This document shows positions 1-12,439 of a DNA stretch of 64,000 nucleotides, piece by piece (the first letter of the stretch is position 1; each line of letters opens with the position of its first letter). A model generated the notes under the pieces. The model saw only the letters and a program-made list of their open reading frames with translations. It was not told where the DNA came from and did not search any database. The DNA is from Metallyticus violacea (lineage: Eukaryota; Arthropoda; Insecta; Mantodea; Metallyticidae), in contig CM060843.1 of the NCBI GenBank assembly GCA_030762175.1, forward strand, positions 112,745,369-112,809,368, read 5' to 3'. The position numbers and the translations under genes are program-made.

Positions 1-135
1 TCCCGTAAGTGACAAGGGAAACCACGAAAAAAACGAAAAGTCAGGATGGTGGCCCAACCGAAATTGAAACCAGGACTTCCGGAATGCGAGTCTCAAGCGT
101 TAGCACTTGGGTCACCCTGATATGTAACACGTGTT
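1..135 (-). mobile_element. tRNA-derived SINE, family 3, cut by window edge
   Basis: Read on the minus strand, a tRNA-like head runs leftwards from about 135. It has an A-box-like stretch (TGACCCAAGTGCTAACGC, around 98-116) and a B-box-like stretch (GGTTTCAATTTC, around 60-71), then GGTTGGGCCACC. The SINE body continues off the left edge of the window. The head resembles the one near 36.05 kb (GGGTTCAATTCTCGGTTGGG), so both probably belong to one family. Both boxes carry substitutions, so this is an old copy. The spacing of the two boxes and the G-rich linker between them are what separate it from chance. Confidence 0.55.
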
Positions 136-264
136 TTAACGTTAAAAAAATCCAGGTTCTAAGCGAAAAGGAATGGAATGCCTCGATGATTGTCTGACTA
201 TTCCAAATGTGAAGTTCTCTACTGTGCAAGAAGCTTGAGAATGGCATTTTAGACTTAAGTAAAT

Positions 265-712
265 TCACTTCCTTAATTCAAAACTTCCTGTGTAAAGGAT
301 ATGAAGAATTATTCCATTCGAAAGTTCGCCCTTTCTTGTTTGCAAGCAATCTCTATAGCCAGAGCTCTTTCTTCTAGAGTAAACGTATCGGTTAGAGCTC
401 TCTTTAAGGCACAGAAGAACATTTCTGTAGAAAGGGTAGATGGGATGCTGCAAACTAGCAGCAACGTCGAAACCAAATTAGCATACATATGAGAAGTTCA
501 GAGATTCTCCGAATCCTTTGCAGTTTCTCCCCACCTCTAGCTCCCCCTTCAAATATTCAGCCACATGTTTCCTCATTTGCTGCCACCAAGAATTGGTGCC
601 ACTATATTCAGTGCAGATGGAACGCTCTTTCTTGGCATATTACCATAGCGTCTCATTTAAGCTGAACCAAAGGTCGTCGCGTTCCTTACAGATCCTCCAT
701 CCATAGAAGGCA
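265..712 (-). pseudogene. Unrecognised coding-like frame with two stops
   Basis: One minus-strand frame stays open across this stretch except for two stops: one inside the upstream third and one just after ...NFSYVC. The upstream part is rich in W, E, K and R (for example KHVAEYLKGELEV), and the downstream part contains CLKESSNRYVYSRRKSSGYR. I do not recognise the protein. It could be a decayed transposon or host exon, or a chance frame. No start codon context, splice site or partner supports a live gene. Confidence 0.2.
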
Positions 713-3700
713 TCCACCTTGTAACTCAAAATAGAACGAAAATCTCTCAATGAAAAAGGTTAATATTTGTGTGCTTGTAATGTTAACAGGAAGGTTACCT
801 ACTTTAAAAATCAGTGTACCTCAAACGTCAAAAGTTGCAAAGCAGTCTTATGTATACCACACATTATAGAGCTTACGATATTCAGTTAAAACGTGAAGAC
901 ATACCAGGCCAGTGTTGTCCACTGATCGCAGGTAAATTTATGTAATTAAATATTATGGAACACCAGTGATAGAGCTTAGTATTATTTCTTATGAAGTTCC
1001 ATCTATGTGGTCAAGTTTCTACACAAAATAACAAATATAAAGTACAAAAAACTCTATTTTATACATGTTGCATAACAATAAAAATGGTGTATAGTATTTA
1101 GTAAATATAAATTTATTTGCGAGCATAGAGGAGGTTGAATTATGAAGTGAAATGGAACAAACATCTATACATTATAACTGAATTAAAATATCAGGCGAGA
1201 AATGCACTCAATTTTGGAAGATGAACTGATATGTATGAATGACAGTTTTTAAAATGATATCAGAAAAGTTGGATGTAGATGAACAACAATTCTAACATCT
1301 TGTGGCATAAGGTACATGTTTATTTTCATTGTAGTTATAATAGCGATAACTTGAACCAGTTGCACGAAATTACATTTGCTTCGTCGGGAGTTACCACTCC
1401 GACTGCCAGCTGCCGTAAAACGGTCAACAAAATCATGAAAAGTCTTGTATTTCATTGCTTTCCTATGTTCTGGTTAATTTATACGTAAGGAAGACTTAAT
1501 GCATTTACACTGTGTTTTTCTTTTATTTAACGCCAGAATTTTAAAATCTATGTAGAGCTTTAGCTATAACTCTTATTTACGTTATGAAGCTTTCCCTGGC
1601 TCCCGTCGATTACAGAGTAATTGAAATAATTAGTATTTGTAATTTTAGAATCACCAACTCAGTAATTATGTTCAAGTATGTTGTGCATTTTCTTTCAGTA
1701 GAGAAACTTTAATGACATAACTGTATATGCAGAATTAATATTGTATAGTGTTTAAATGCGTTCTTAAAGTGTAATTTTGGTAATATTTAAGAGATAAATG
1801 TAATACATCAAAGAAAAAAACTCACGTCTTTCTCCGGACACCATAGACTTGGCAAAAGTCAGACAATGCAAGGTAATCCCTTCTGGTATGCAGCTAGGAC
1901 TGGAAATATCCCCACCTCAGGCAGAGATACCAGCTGTTCGGTGGCAAAGTTGCAGGTGTCCGAGTAAAAGAGTCATCGCCAGTAACGTATGAAAACTGTG
2001 TAAATTCATCTTATTGACGAATAGCGGGGCATTTGGCTTGACCAAAATTGTCCAACGAATAGAAATGAAATTCAGTGAGGTAAGCACTGACCTATGAACG
2101 ACGTTAACACGAAACTGGCGAGGATATTTCGCGCCGCTGTCCGTGAATGGCCTCATTTTCCCCAAAAGTGGTGCGTTAATGGAAGAGCGGTCAAGAAGTA
2201 CCAAGTACCAGTTCCGACGAAACGAAACTTGAGTGTCCGCCACACGCTAATTGCCGATACAACATTGAGCTGCATTAAGAATTCTGTTGAATTAACAATC
2301 TCTTCGCACTCGGCACCATTTTGTTAACGCATTGAACTGACTGTTTGCCAAGATTGCCTTGCCCGTGGTTCGATGTGAGACATAGGTTTACCTGAACATT
2401 CATGTTAAGAAGAATAAACGATATCAGCAACTAAACAACGAGGGGTTATTTATCGTCACCTTTTGCATCGAAATCCCGTTCATTCAGTTCCGGGTGGCCC
2501 ACAGCCGCCAAAATGCAGCGAAACGCCCTCGAGAGAGTTTCATCAAAGAAGAGTGGAGTGGTCTGCGGCACAACCATGGCGAAACCTGCAATCAGCGGGC
2601 TTAAACTATTTACCGCAGCAATCATACAGCCCATACCCCCAATAATCTCACGTTTCACCTACTGTAAGGCGCAGTCAGGCGGCGTCTCGCTTTCTCATTT
2701 GTCCTGTTCATGATCCTCACTTTCTGAACCTGTTGCCTGGAGCTCTCACAACAATATTGATTCATTTTAGAAGACAGTTTTTACTAGAACAACACATTTT
2801 ATGTGTATATGTTATTTTAAATACGAATCAGCTTGTAGAGCGCTTGCGAAATTTGTACATAACTTAGTTACGCACCTGCCCTCTTCCAGTGCTCCAATTC
2901 AAGATATTGCGCACAAATATGACTACTAGTACAATGCAAAACAAAAACTGGAGAAAAAAAAAACCAGTTTGAACAGAGGAAAAACTAGAAAAAAGTGGTG
3001 TAAATCTTGAACGATTGCCAACAAAATTTCTTCCGGAATGAGCCCTTGTGAGTGCTATGAAATAAGAACGTTACTTTGGCCGAACTAGCCATGTCAATCA
3101 GAATACAATCCCGGTACAATGCCTGTAATTATCTGCCACGCAAAGCTATCAACGAAACAAACCCCAGCGCTATCCTTCCGCTGAAAAATGATTAATTGTG
3201 ATGGCTGTAAAAGACAATTAGGAAACGGAGTTGAAATACGGACCCAATCGGCCACTAGACGCTTAATAGCCGAAAATAAAACTTTGGTATGATCGAACAA
3301 TATTTATAACCAAATCCTGTCTATCAATGATGCAAAAAGAAAGGTGAATTGGATACAACTGTTCCTAGATATGCCATCGTTCAATCTACAGAAGTTACCG
3401 TTTAGTACACGTGCTAAAATTTAGATAGGTCCATGTTATTGATATCTCTCAACCATATGTAAAAGAAGAGTTCCATCTGAAAGCGTCTATTGATTAGAAT
3501 CGTTAGAAGCAGCGGCACGTATTATCTCACAAAGACCTCAGTGCACCGCAAACTAAAGCAGCATTTAACCGCATGCAGATCGTCTTGTTCCACCAGGAGA
3601 AGCTCCCATAGAGAGATCACCTGGTGTGTTCGCGAAAGCTATTGTACTGTACATACAAAGGGCTTGTGAACAGTAACCACGGTCTCCTAGGAGTAACAGC

Positions 3701-4095
3701 AACATGCGTTTGCTCTAAGGAATTCTAGTAATTATGGAATTACTTCTGTTTCAGAACCGCGTATTGAATGGATCCTGTAAAGCTGAAATTGTTTATCTAG
3801 CAATCTGGATAAACCGAAAAGTACTGAGTGTTACCTTAGAAGAAAAAGTTGCTAGGAATTGAGGTTATTCATGCTACCATTTACTGTGTTCACCTGCTTT
3901 CAAACAAGTATATTAAGAACGACCGAAATTACTGCTGGGGTTTATTCCTATGTCCATTCCTGCCCGTTTCTAGTTAATATAACATTTTATTTAATGGTAC
4001 ATAATATTCATATGTATAAACCCAACGTGTGCAATTTCAAGTTCATACATTGTTGCGTTGCGGCATTGCAGCAATTGAAACGATAAGAGATGTTG
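713..4095. other. No recognisable gene or repeat
   Basis: This is unique-looking AT-rich DNA. The only sizeable frames are a 108-codon minus frame at 1917-2243 and a 70-codon minus frame at 2446-2658. Neither resembles a family I know, and both overlap opposite-strand frames of similar length, as expected by chance. The stretch from 1.8 to 2.75 kb is less AT-rich than its surroundings and may be an old, unrecognisable insertion. Confidence 0.4.
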
Positions 4096-4650
4096 ATACA
4101 AGGAATAGGGAGTATCGAGCAAAGAGCTGTGATTAAATATCTGCAAATAAATGAAATTATCCTCTCTGGAATACATCAAGAGTGATAACGTGCCTTGTAT
4201 TATGATGTACTCAACATATGGAGACAGGTTTAAATGTTATAGAACATCCTGAACATGGCGCTGCTGAATTTGTGCACAACAGAAGAAAACAAATAACGTG
4301 AATGGTTCAATGTATGGATATTGACGAATTAATATTAGAGATATAGCAGAGCAAACCGGATTATCATACCACAGTGTATATAATATTTCACTAAATAATT
4401 AGAAGTGAAAAAAAAACTTATAAGATATATACCTACTTAGAATGTTAACATTTACAAAGAAAGGGTTGAAAGCCAACATTTGTAAGCAACATGTAAGACA
4501 CCTTTGGACTAATAAACAGATCTTTCTCGACAAATATAAGACTATGGATAAATCATGGATTCATCACTGATCCTGTAACCAAAATATAAAGTGAGGAATG
4601 GAAACACAACGCGTTCCTTGAAGAATCATGCCGTAAAGAGTGATACGGGT
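4096..4650 (+). pseudogene. Mariner-type transposase relic (N-terminal two thirds)
   Basis: Scattered pieces in all three plus frames match a mariner transposase in the right order. First comes an N-terminal EQRAVIKYL, then a second helix-turn-helix piece NIRDIAEQTGLSYHSVYNIS near 4.33 kb. The region before the first catalytic Asp follows (FLDKYKTMDKSWIHH, where the family usually has GDE(S/T)W), then DPVTK...SEEWKHN. The D of the GDE motif is not visible. Stops and frameshifts separate every block, and the HDNAP and SPDLAPSD parts are absent, so it cannot encode a transposase. Mariner enzymes cut and paste DNA at TA sites. Terminal repeats were not found. Identification rests on remembered family motifs. 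Confidence 0.6.
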
Positions 4651-4988
4651 TATAAAGTAACATTAGCAAATACCGCACCAAGAAGGTATTGCTACTCTGA
4701 ATCACTTAGACAGTCGTGCTTTTCCGTGTTCCCTTTAATGATTTTTCTTCGTAACTTGAAAACATCTCAAGAACTGCTACTTGAACTGGGCTCATGTCCA
4801 TCGAGTTAAATGTAAAAATTTGCTCCATTATTCTTCCAAATTCTTCATAAATCTCAACCAAGATTTTAAAATCTCTCCTTTTATGAACTGTGCTTCAAAG
4901 TACGTTTTTAATATACTTAATTGGAAATTTTTTCAAGTCTTTTATGAGTATACCTGTTGTCTCCTTAAGAATTAATAGTAATAATAAC

Positions 4989-5021
<33 letters not shown>

Positions 5022-6777
5022 AATAAATGTTCAGTAAAACTAAATTTTCTTTACCGGGTGCACAGCACGGGCTATCACATGTCTGTACGTTTGATGAATG
5101 TTTCTTACTAACTCTCATCGATGCTTTATCTCTCTCAGCTTATCAAAGGGCCTTAAGAGAAGAAATATGTTTCTTTTATTCTTACGAAATATTTCATGCG
5201 TTCGTTTCTTCGATAGGCAACTTATTTCATATGATCTGTGTAAAATCGAAGAGATATTTTTTTTTAATTTTACTTTGAGAAATAAATAAACATATGATAA
5301 AAATATACTTAAAATTACGGAATAAAACGACAGTGCATTTTAAGTGTGTAGAACCATTTAAGTACATAAAAATAACACCCTATTTGGCTTTAACTCTATT
5401 CCAAAGCCAGGTTGTTGCTGATGTCAAAGTTCGTTATTATGTTTGCTTCTGAAAGTTGCTGACAATTAGAATTCTGAATATCTTCCGCTTTAATAAAGAC
5501 TGGCAGTTTTAAGCACCTTCAAAAAGATAGTCTGAAGAGAATTCGTGCCAAAAAGCCAGAAAAAAAGTATGTAAAATGTTGGCATTTCAATAGTCCCCTC
5601 TGTTGAAATTGTTCAAATCGTAATGAAGATATCCATAATCCGTAAGGATAGCCAGAAATTATCTTACCGGAAGTGGAAAGGCATCTTGAACACTTAGACG
5701 GCCACTGCATGGCTAAACGGTGCGTTGTCTCATTGCTAATCTGAAACACTAGAGTACAATTACCGGCAATTCCTGGAAAGTTTCCAAAAGAAGCGTATCC
5801 AAAACGAACTGCAACCAGTGTTTCAGAACAATTTAGGAACTACTTTATAGAAACAGCGAATCCTGTCTCAAGAGCCATGATTAAGGTTGGTAGGGATATC
5901 ATTGTTTCATTCTAACAGCGGCCCAATCTATAGACCTGTGCCCCCGTGACTTTGAAATAGTGAATTATTTTTAGGTTCATTAATACCATTATTAAATAAC
6001 TTCACATGGATCGGAGTTCAGCTTCCTTAAATTAAGCACAAAGAACAATTATATAATCTTCCTTTTATAACATGTCTTATTCAGAGGCAGTTACAGTAGT
6101 CAATGAATAATAGAACGGGTACAGGCAGTGCAGAACGAATAGAGAGAGGGAGAGAGCTAAAGAAAGAAAGAAAAGAATGGACGTGATAAGAGAAACTGGA
6201 ACTTATGATCTTTTGATAACTAGTAATCTTAGGTTTCGGGATTAATCCCCATAAAGGTTTCATATTTCTGGAAGTATCTATGCAAGATATTCAGCATGAA
6301 GCTTCCTTAATAGTAGCTCACAGTAAGCTGTTATATCGGAAGGTTGCCTGAGTGCAAGAACCCTCTTTAGGAAGTCTCATCCAATTACGCCATTTCTCTG
6401 AGAGTCAGCACCTTACGGAGTAAGGTAGGGAATGCGGTTAACCACGGCTTCTTCAGCGGCACCTTCCCCGTTCCGGATATTCTCCACAAGCATGTGTAAT
6501 AAGCTCGTTGCTAAATCGCTGTATTAACCTGTGCTGGTAAGCAAATACTTCTACTTTACAGCCATCCGTTAATTAACAAGAAGGTAAAACGTATTCCAGA
6601 GCGTAACAGCTATATAACAAAACAAACACAAAATGATACTGTTATGGAGAAACATGCTAGTGTAATTTGTTCAAAAGTGAAGCAACTGTTAGACTGAGCT
6701 GTTCATACAAATATGTTTGCTTATGGCGCGTTTTAGAGAAATTAATATTCGTGAAAGATTGTGGTTATCCTCGATGT
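4651..6777. other. No gene seen; one short microsatellite
   Basis: The only structured element is the ATA/AAAT microsatellite at about 4975-5028. A plus-strand frame at about 5620-5915 (with EQFRNYFIETAN) stays open apart from one stop, but I could not tie it to a family. The rest is ordinary AT-rich sequence. Confidence 0.4.
4975..5028. repeat. (ATA)n / (AAAT)n compound microsatellite
   Basis: About a dozen ATA-type triplets run directly into four to five AAAT units. Simple-sequence tract with no gene nearby. Confidence 0.9.
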
Positions 6778-7072
6778 ACCGCCATGGGTGTCCCAGGTCG
6801 TTAAGGCGCGGACTCGTGAGCCGGAGGTCTGGGGTTCAAATTCCGCCAGGACCGTCCTTCCTGACTCAGGTTTTTCACAGTTTTTCCTCAGTCCTCATAA
6901 ATAGCAAATGCCGGGGAGGTATCCTAAACTTAGGCCTGGAACGTTTCCTTCCTTAAAAAAATATATATATTCTTTTCCAGTATATATCATTTCATCTCAT
7001 GTATCTATCATCAGTGTTCACCGCCTGTGGTGCCTCGTTAGTAAAACGGGCGTTAAACACTATTCAAAAAAA
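6778..7072 (+). mobile_element. tRNA-derived SINE, family 1
   Basis: The element begins with a tRNA-like head of about 77 bp. The A-box region reads GGTGTCCCAGGTCGTTAAGG and the B-box region GGGGTTCAAATTCC. It runs through the family's shared body (TTCCTCAGTCCTCATAAAT, AAATGCCGGGGAGG, CTTAGGCCTGGAACG) to GGGCGTTAAACAC and a short A-rich tail. The GTTAAGG after the A box suggests a tRNA-Ser or tRNA-Leu ancestor. SINEs are copied by RNA polymerase III and moved by a LINE reverse transcriptase. No clear target-site duplication is visible. The seven good copies in this window define the family internally. Confidence 0.9.
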
Positions 7073-7349
7073 TAACTTCATGTTGTCTTAATATATTATA
7101 TTTTAACGTAGCATTTGAGTTTTATGCCAAAAAAAACGTTATTACAAACAAATTTGTGGCCATGAGCCATCTTTTATCCTTCGTGCATGTGCAAGGAATG
7201 TGTATGCAACATATTGCATTTAGATATAACAAATATTGAAGGAAATATTATATAATATGTTAACATTAAAGCTTGCTGCGCATGGGAAACATTATTAGAA
7301 AACTAATTTGTCATAATATGTTACAAAGATTTATTTAAAAAATATTAGC

Positions 7350-7425
7350 TCTTCATGCCGGGAGTCGAGCCTGCGCTCTTAATCATGGCAGCACTGTACA
7401 CTCTGCCACAGAGCTAACGGAACAC
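7350..7425 (-). pseudogene. tRNA-like relic (tRNA pseudogene or SINE head)
   Basis: On the minus strand TTAGCTCTGTGGCAGAGTGT resembles an A box, and GGCTCGACTCCC, about 45 bases later, resembles a B box. The T-stem pairs only partly and no clean acceptor stem fits around it, so this is not a working tRNA. No body shared with the other SINEs of the window follows it. Confidence 0.35.
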
Positions 7426-9149
7426 ACATACTAGACAGTGTGTTTAATGCATGCCATATAACATAGCAGTTACAATGGCCACACAGCTTTGCTGGATACC
7501 CTGTGATACGCCCACTGTATCGAGTAGGATATATTTTGTGTTCAAGACATGATTTTTTCCCCTCCACCAGGTGTACATAATAATTAGAGCTGAGTAGAAA
7601 ATATTAATGATTTCGAAACAGATGTAATAGCATGTTTAGATGTAATTAATATTTTCTTTTGTGTTCAAGCAGGACTGGTTACATGTCGTACACCACTATG
7701 ATTTGAAATCACACGTTATGAGATCGATAAAACTTTCGTGTTAACTCATGTGTGAATAGCATAAGAACTTTTTCTTGCTGAGGCGCCTTATGGTCAATTC
7801 TAAAGCGTCTGGTAGCCGATCAAATGGAATAAATTACGGCGAGATTTGAGGTCAAGATGGAATACAAAATTCCTGGTGCCTGGAACTGGGAAATGCAAGC
7901 ACAATGCAGCAGCTCATTGGTGCATACAAATATTCTGAGTTATAAAATACTTGAGGCAGTTTGTTTGCCTTCAATTGCTAGATCTTCTATTGATCTGTCT
8001 TAATACAGTTACACTATAAGTCTGTTATGATAGAGTAATGCTGATAATTAACAAATTTAAGGAGTATCAAATAAAATTGAAAAATATATTATCTTGCAAG
8101 ATAGGAACCTTGAAACTGATCAGTAGCAAATAGCTAATTAAAATAGATTGTTTTTTTTATATACTGGACGAGCTAAAGGTCATAAAGTCTTCTCTGACAC
8201 TCAATATGTCAAATAATTGCATACATATATTGATAAAATTCAAGTACAATTTCAGTTCATAAACAATTAGTACAATTATGTACAATGTAACAAGCAAATG
8301 AGTGTAATATGAAAATAAACATATAGTCAGCTATTTACAAAAACAATTAAATTATTCTATAAAATATGTTGCTAAATGCATAACATTTCATTTAATAATG
8401 TAAAGCAACAAATACAGAGCTCAACTGTCCCGGAGGCTCAAGGGTTACCGCATGACTGCTGCCTCCTCTTGTTTCCGTCTTGCGACATAATGGACAATGC
8501 AGTGTTGCACGCGCATGTATTGAGCACCCCCCAATCCGTCGGCCGCTGTCATGCAGCATGCTTAACCTGATATAGGTAAAATTATTAACTTAGGAAATAA
8601 AGAACAGAATTATCTAGAACTAGAACTTTATTTTGATCGATTTAAACTTTGTAATATAAAAGTACCTAATGACAATTGATAATCTGTATTATTAAAATTA
8701 AGTACTTAAAGCCACTGTAAAACCACAAAATTCTGAACAATAGTGGTAAAAAAGCTATTAAAGTAAAACAGTTCCATAAACAAATTTTTTTACAAACATG
8801 AATTTATGAAATAGTAACTGATCCATTAAACAACAGTTCGTGTAACTTGGCTCTAAAAGATATAATTATCCGACAATCACTCGGTAGATTTCAATTTCTG
8901 GTAACAAAGATAGGGTAGATTGATGAATACTAGATATCCTTTGGCAGAAATGTTCCTATAAGATCTGTAACTAAATTAAATTACGGATAGATTTTGAAAA
9001 CGGAAAGTCACGTACATTGGAGTGTGGTGTGTAGAATTTCTTGTGACAGAATAAGTCGCTGGCGTAGCTTTAACCAAATAAAGTCTCTCAAAACACGAGC
9101 ACACATATAACGGATGTACGCATAGCCTGATTTGATAAACTTTTTCCAA
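7426..9149. other. No recognisable gene or repeat
   Basis: This is AT-rich DNA with no long frame, tandem array or terminal repeat. A slightly GC-richer pocket lies at 8.42-8.57 kb, without a match to any family I recognise. Confidence 0.4.
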
Positions 9150-9706
9150 AATTTGTAATTCTTTTCATCCTCTGAAAAGGTCCGTGTACACTTTTTTGGA
9201 ACGCAAATGCAATTCTCATCATTGAATACTTGGAGAAGGAAAAATACTGGAGATTACTAACCATAACATTTTGAGCGACTAAAGAAAGCTATCAAATCGT
9301 CCGGGAATGACTAAAAAGAATGTATTGTTTTACCATGACCTTGCATCAATGCATTAAGTCGCTTCGCTCAGGACAAATATGATTTGACAGATTTCCGCAT
9401 TCACCCTGTTCACCTGAGCTCGCTCCCTCGGGTAACATCTGCTTCCGAAACTCGAATTTTTCCTTGCTGGAGTCAAATAAAGAGATCATACAGGAGGTAA
9501 ACGAGGGCTTCAAAAAACACTATCCTAGGGAATTACGAACCTGGAGAAAATTTGGAGCAAGTACATTGATTTTCGGGGGGGCTGTACAAAAAGTAAACTA
9601 TAGGCCACATATCAAATTACCCTCGTATTTTAAAATGGAATCGTTGGTCAGAAACCCGTACTATTTGTTCACTCTATTTGCCTTTGAGCTTGAGTTTGTA
9701 TAAACT
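9150..9706 (+). pseudogene. Mariner-type transposase relic (C-terminal half)
   Basis: Blocks in successive frames follow the mariner order. SSSEKVRVHFF is followed by WNANAILIIEYLEKEKYW, matching the family's FWD..G.L..YLEKGKT region. Then come HFERLKKAIKS, NRPGMTKKNVLFYHDLASMH (family: KRPG...VLFHDNAPxH) and HSPCSPELAPSGN (family: HPPYSPDLAPSD). The final LLESNKEIIQEVNEGFKKHY...RTWRKFG is in one open frame to the stop near 9703. The second catalytic Asp is kept in YHDLA, but the third is Gly (APSG). Several frameshifts separate the blocks. The N-terminal half was not found upstream. It is dead, but the linear order makes the assignment fairly firm. Confidence 0.72.
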
Positions 9707-10706
9707 GAGATAAATCATAAATGGTTCTTTAATTTCAAATTTAAATAAAATGGGAAATGTATCCGTCTGATGTAGTTTGTTAGCAAACGTTTTCTTGACA
9801 AACTAATAAAATGCAAACTAATTTCTATATACTTAACGCTTTGTTCTATTTTTTTTTTTCTAGATTCTATGTGACTGGTCGAAACTGACGTGTTCGTGAA
9901 AGATTAATAGCTCCAGCCGTAAATGTGTAAGCATTTTCTGCTGATTTGCAGAACACAATTCCCGAGGGTGCTGAGGGACAAAATCCCAGCACCTCTCAAT
10001 TGTTGTACGCTCACAAAGACTTTTCTGGGGGTTTTGACGCAACCAAGCCGCTATTTACAATGCGCCTCTGGGAAAACAGATCCAATCCTCGGGGCGTTGA
10101 CATGGGTCACGGAATGTGGTTATTGCTGGAATGAGTGAGGGGAAAAGCTCTGAAAGCACATCCTGTGTGTGACAGAGAGAGATCCTGAAACGTGTAGAAA
10201 GAAAACGTTCACCACTTGTCGTTATTTTCATTTCCCCATTGGAAGATATTGAATACAGTTGACACTCTGTCTAATCTTCTTTCGGAAATGTCTGCCTGCT
10301 TTTGCCTTCACAATAATAGAGCTAACTGATATTTACTGTTTCTTTCTAAAACAAAGATATGCTTCACTTCAGTCTGTAAAATCTGTCATTGTCGGAAGTG
10401 ATAGTTCGTAAATAAACAATTAATGAATCAACTGTGTAATGCCAGAGAAGCAAAGTCGTACATGAATTTACCCACTGATATTTAGGAAACGATAATTTTA
10501 TTGCTGTTCTATCATATGAAAATATCTTAATGGGTTTATGCACAAACTCCCAGAATACGAGAAACTTCCTGTTAATTACAAAATGAAACATGATCATCAC
10601 AGACTTTTCCTAATTTGCAGTTCGGTAATCAATATATGAAAGCGCGCTTGTCTTGTTCGATATTGCGATCTAACACTGCGATAAAGTACACAGTCTTTTA
10701 TGAGAG
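9707..10706. other. No recognisable gene or repeat
   Basis: Contains a moderately GC-rich pocket at 9.95-10.15 kb with overlapping open frames on both strands, none of which I recognise. Otherwise AT-rich sequence. Confidence 0.4.
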
Positions 10707-10999
10707 TTTTTTTATTGATTTGTTTATGGACGCTCTTTAACATCTCAGGTCATCAGCGTCCTATTCAATTCAGAACTTGGAACGGCTGATAAATTTTGCT
10801 CAGAGGTGTCTTCTTTCAGGATTGAGATTCTTTTACATACCGTAAATCTATGATATGGAACGCAGTTACTTCCCTTCCGAAGGAAACCATACTTAAGAGT
10901 TTTACGCCGGAAAAAAATCCATCGATCCTGACCGGATTTGAACCCTCGATCTTGGGTTTCGAAAACAAGTATATTTAACACTACATCACCAGGACCGAT
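10707..10999 (-). mobile_element. tRNA-derived SINE, family 2
   Basis: On the minus strand a tRNA-like head (GGTCCTGGTGATGTAGTG, then GGGTTCAAATCCGGTC) leads into a body with GGTTTCCTTCGGAAGG. The 3' part reads CTGATGACCTGAGATGTTAA then GAGCGTCC, with an A-rich tail containing AAATCAAT. It matches both copies at 46.55-47.14 kb along its whole length. The head differs from family 1, so the two families have separate tRNA ancestors. No clear target-site duplication was seen. Confidence 0.85.
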
Positions 11000-12078
11000 A
11001 TTATACATAACAGTAAAACTGATTTTAGCTTCAATCTGTTTTCCAGTGAAACTTGGTTCTACTTACATGGATATTCACAAATTGACAATACTTGAACAAC
11101 GATAAACGTAATTTTCTACACAAGGAGCCTTTTCATGACCAAAGAATAGGAGAATAGTGCGCGGTTGGTGGTGACAGAACAATAGACCACTTTTTAGGAA
11201 ACAATAGTCTAAAGTATGTTTTAATATTGGTGCAGTATTTATTTCATGAGTGATACGTAAGGAAACTATATTTTTGCGTTTTTTTCACAACTCTATGGCA
11301 GACTATGGTGGGCAGAGGTTGTACATTGGGAATTGTCAAAAATAGGTATAAACGATATTTGGCAAAAGAGTATTGATAAAAGACATGGTGTTGTGAAAAA
11401 AGTCAAAAGACACCTGTCTGACATAAACCGAATGGAAACAGACGCTCCAAGAAACGCATGGCTCAAGCGCGATCAACTGAGACGATGGAAAAACCGTTCT
11501 TCTCGACTCGCTAATGACAAGCAACGATATGCTAAATATTTTGATAGCATACAATCGCCATGGCAACTTTTCAAATAATAACATCAAATTTAAATCCTTA
11601 CAAATAATATTCAACAAATCTGATTTCTATTACATAAATTCAATTGCGCTAGTGTTAATGTGTAACATGTGTATTAATAATGTATTAATAATTTCGACTG
11701 TGTAAATAAGTAGTAAATTAGTATTATATTTCATATAATATAATGAGTTACATATATTATTAAAGATTTTGACATCTATTTTGAGGATCTGGTACAAATG
11801 ATTTTAATACTGAAATAAAACTTTTCAAAATTAACTTTGTGTTTCTGTATTTTGTTTTTAATTAAAAAAACAATATTTAATCAACTGTTTCGATATACCA
11901 ATGGAGTAGATAAAACAATTTTATATTTTAGATGTGATCAAGAGAAAACAAAATGAACTAAATCTAAAAGTTGCTCAATTTTTGTCATTATTTAATTGAG
12001 ATATCTAAAACTGATTGCAAAATTACGTGCACACAAGACTAAAAAGTAGAAAATAATTCAAATACAATTTTAAACCAC
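11000..12078. other. AT-rich sequence, no gene seen
   Basis: An 81-codon plus frame at 11333-11578 is rich in K, R and N. It matches nothing I know, and a longer frame on the opposite strand covers the same place. From 11.6 kb the base composition becomes strongly AT. Confidence 0.4.
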
Positions 12079-12439
12079 ATTTTTATTTTCTTAATTATAA
12101 ATGAACTAAAAATTATAAAATAATTCATCCTAGCCAAATGCAGATTTATAACCCCATGCAAATTCATAATCTCATAAACTTATTAGAAAATTTCTATCAA
12201 ACGAAAAACGTAGAGGGCATGCAAGAGATAAAAGTAATAACTGTTAAGGTTATTTATAGTTTAAATTACTCACACAAAAAGTTTAGAAAAACTGTTGCAT
12301 GCGCCCCACGATTTTCGTTTGGAAGATTTTTTCTGAAAAAGTTTATGAGATTATGAATTAGCATGGGGTTATAAATCTGCACTTGACTATGATGAATTAT
12401 TTTATATTTTTAGTTCATTTATAATTAAGAAAATAAAAA
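12079..12439. mobile_element. Foldback MITE-like element with ~100-bp inverted repeats
   Basis: The left arm (12079-12180) and right arm (12340-12439) are reverse complements with about four substitutions and one 1-base indel, roughly 95% identity. They include the distinctive blocks TTATAACCCCATGC and TTCATAATCTCATAAACT at the inner ends. About 159 bp of unrelated, non-coding sequence separates them. Weaker similarity continues some 20-30 bp outside each arm, so the true ends may lie further out. The layout fits a non-autonomous DNA transposon or foldback element. No target duplication was identified and the superfamily is unknown. Confidence 0.7.

Noticed and set aside
1917..2243. 108-codon minus-strand frame
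   Set aside because: No motif recognised, no supporting signal, and a second frame overlaps it on the other strand.
5620..5915. Plus frame considered as a PIF/Harbinger C-terminus
   Set aside because: Only a vague similarity (EQFRNYFIETAN); the conserved DDE region is not present.
6778..6854. tRNA gene call on SINE heads (also at 25.55, 48.47, 46.8 kb and others)
   Set aside because: A and B boxes are present but the acceptor stems do not pair cleanly, and each head is fused to a shared non-tRNA body, so these are SINEs.
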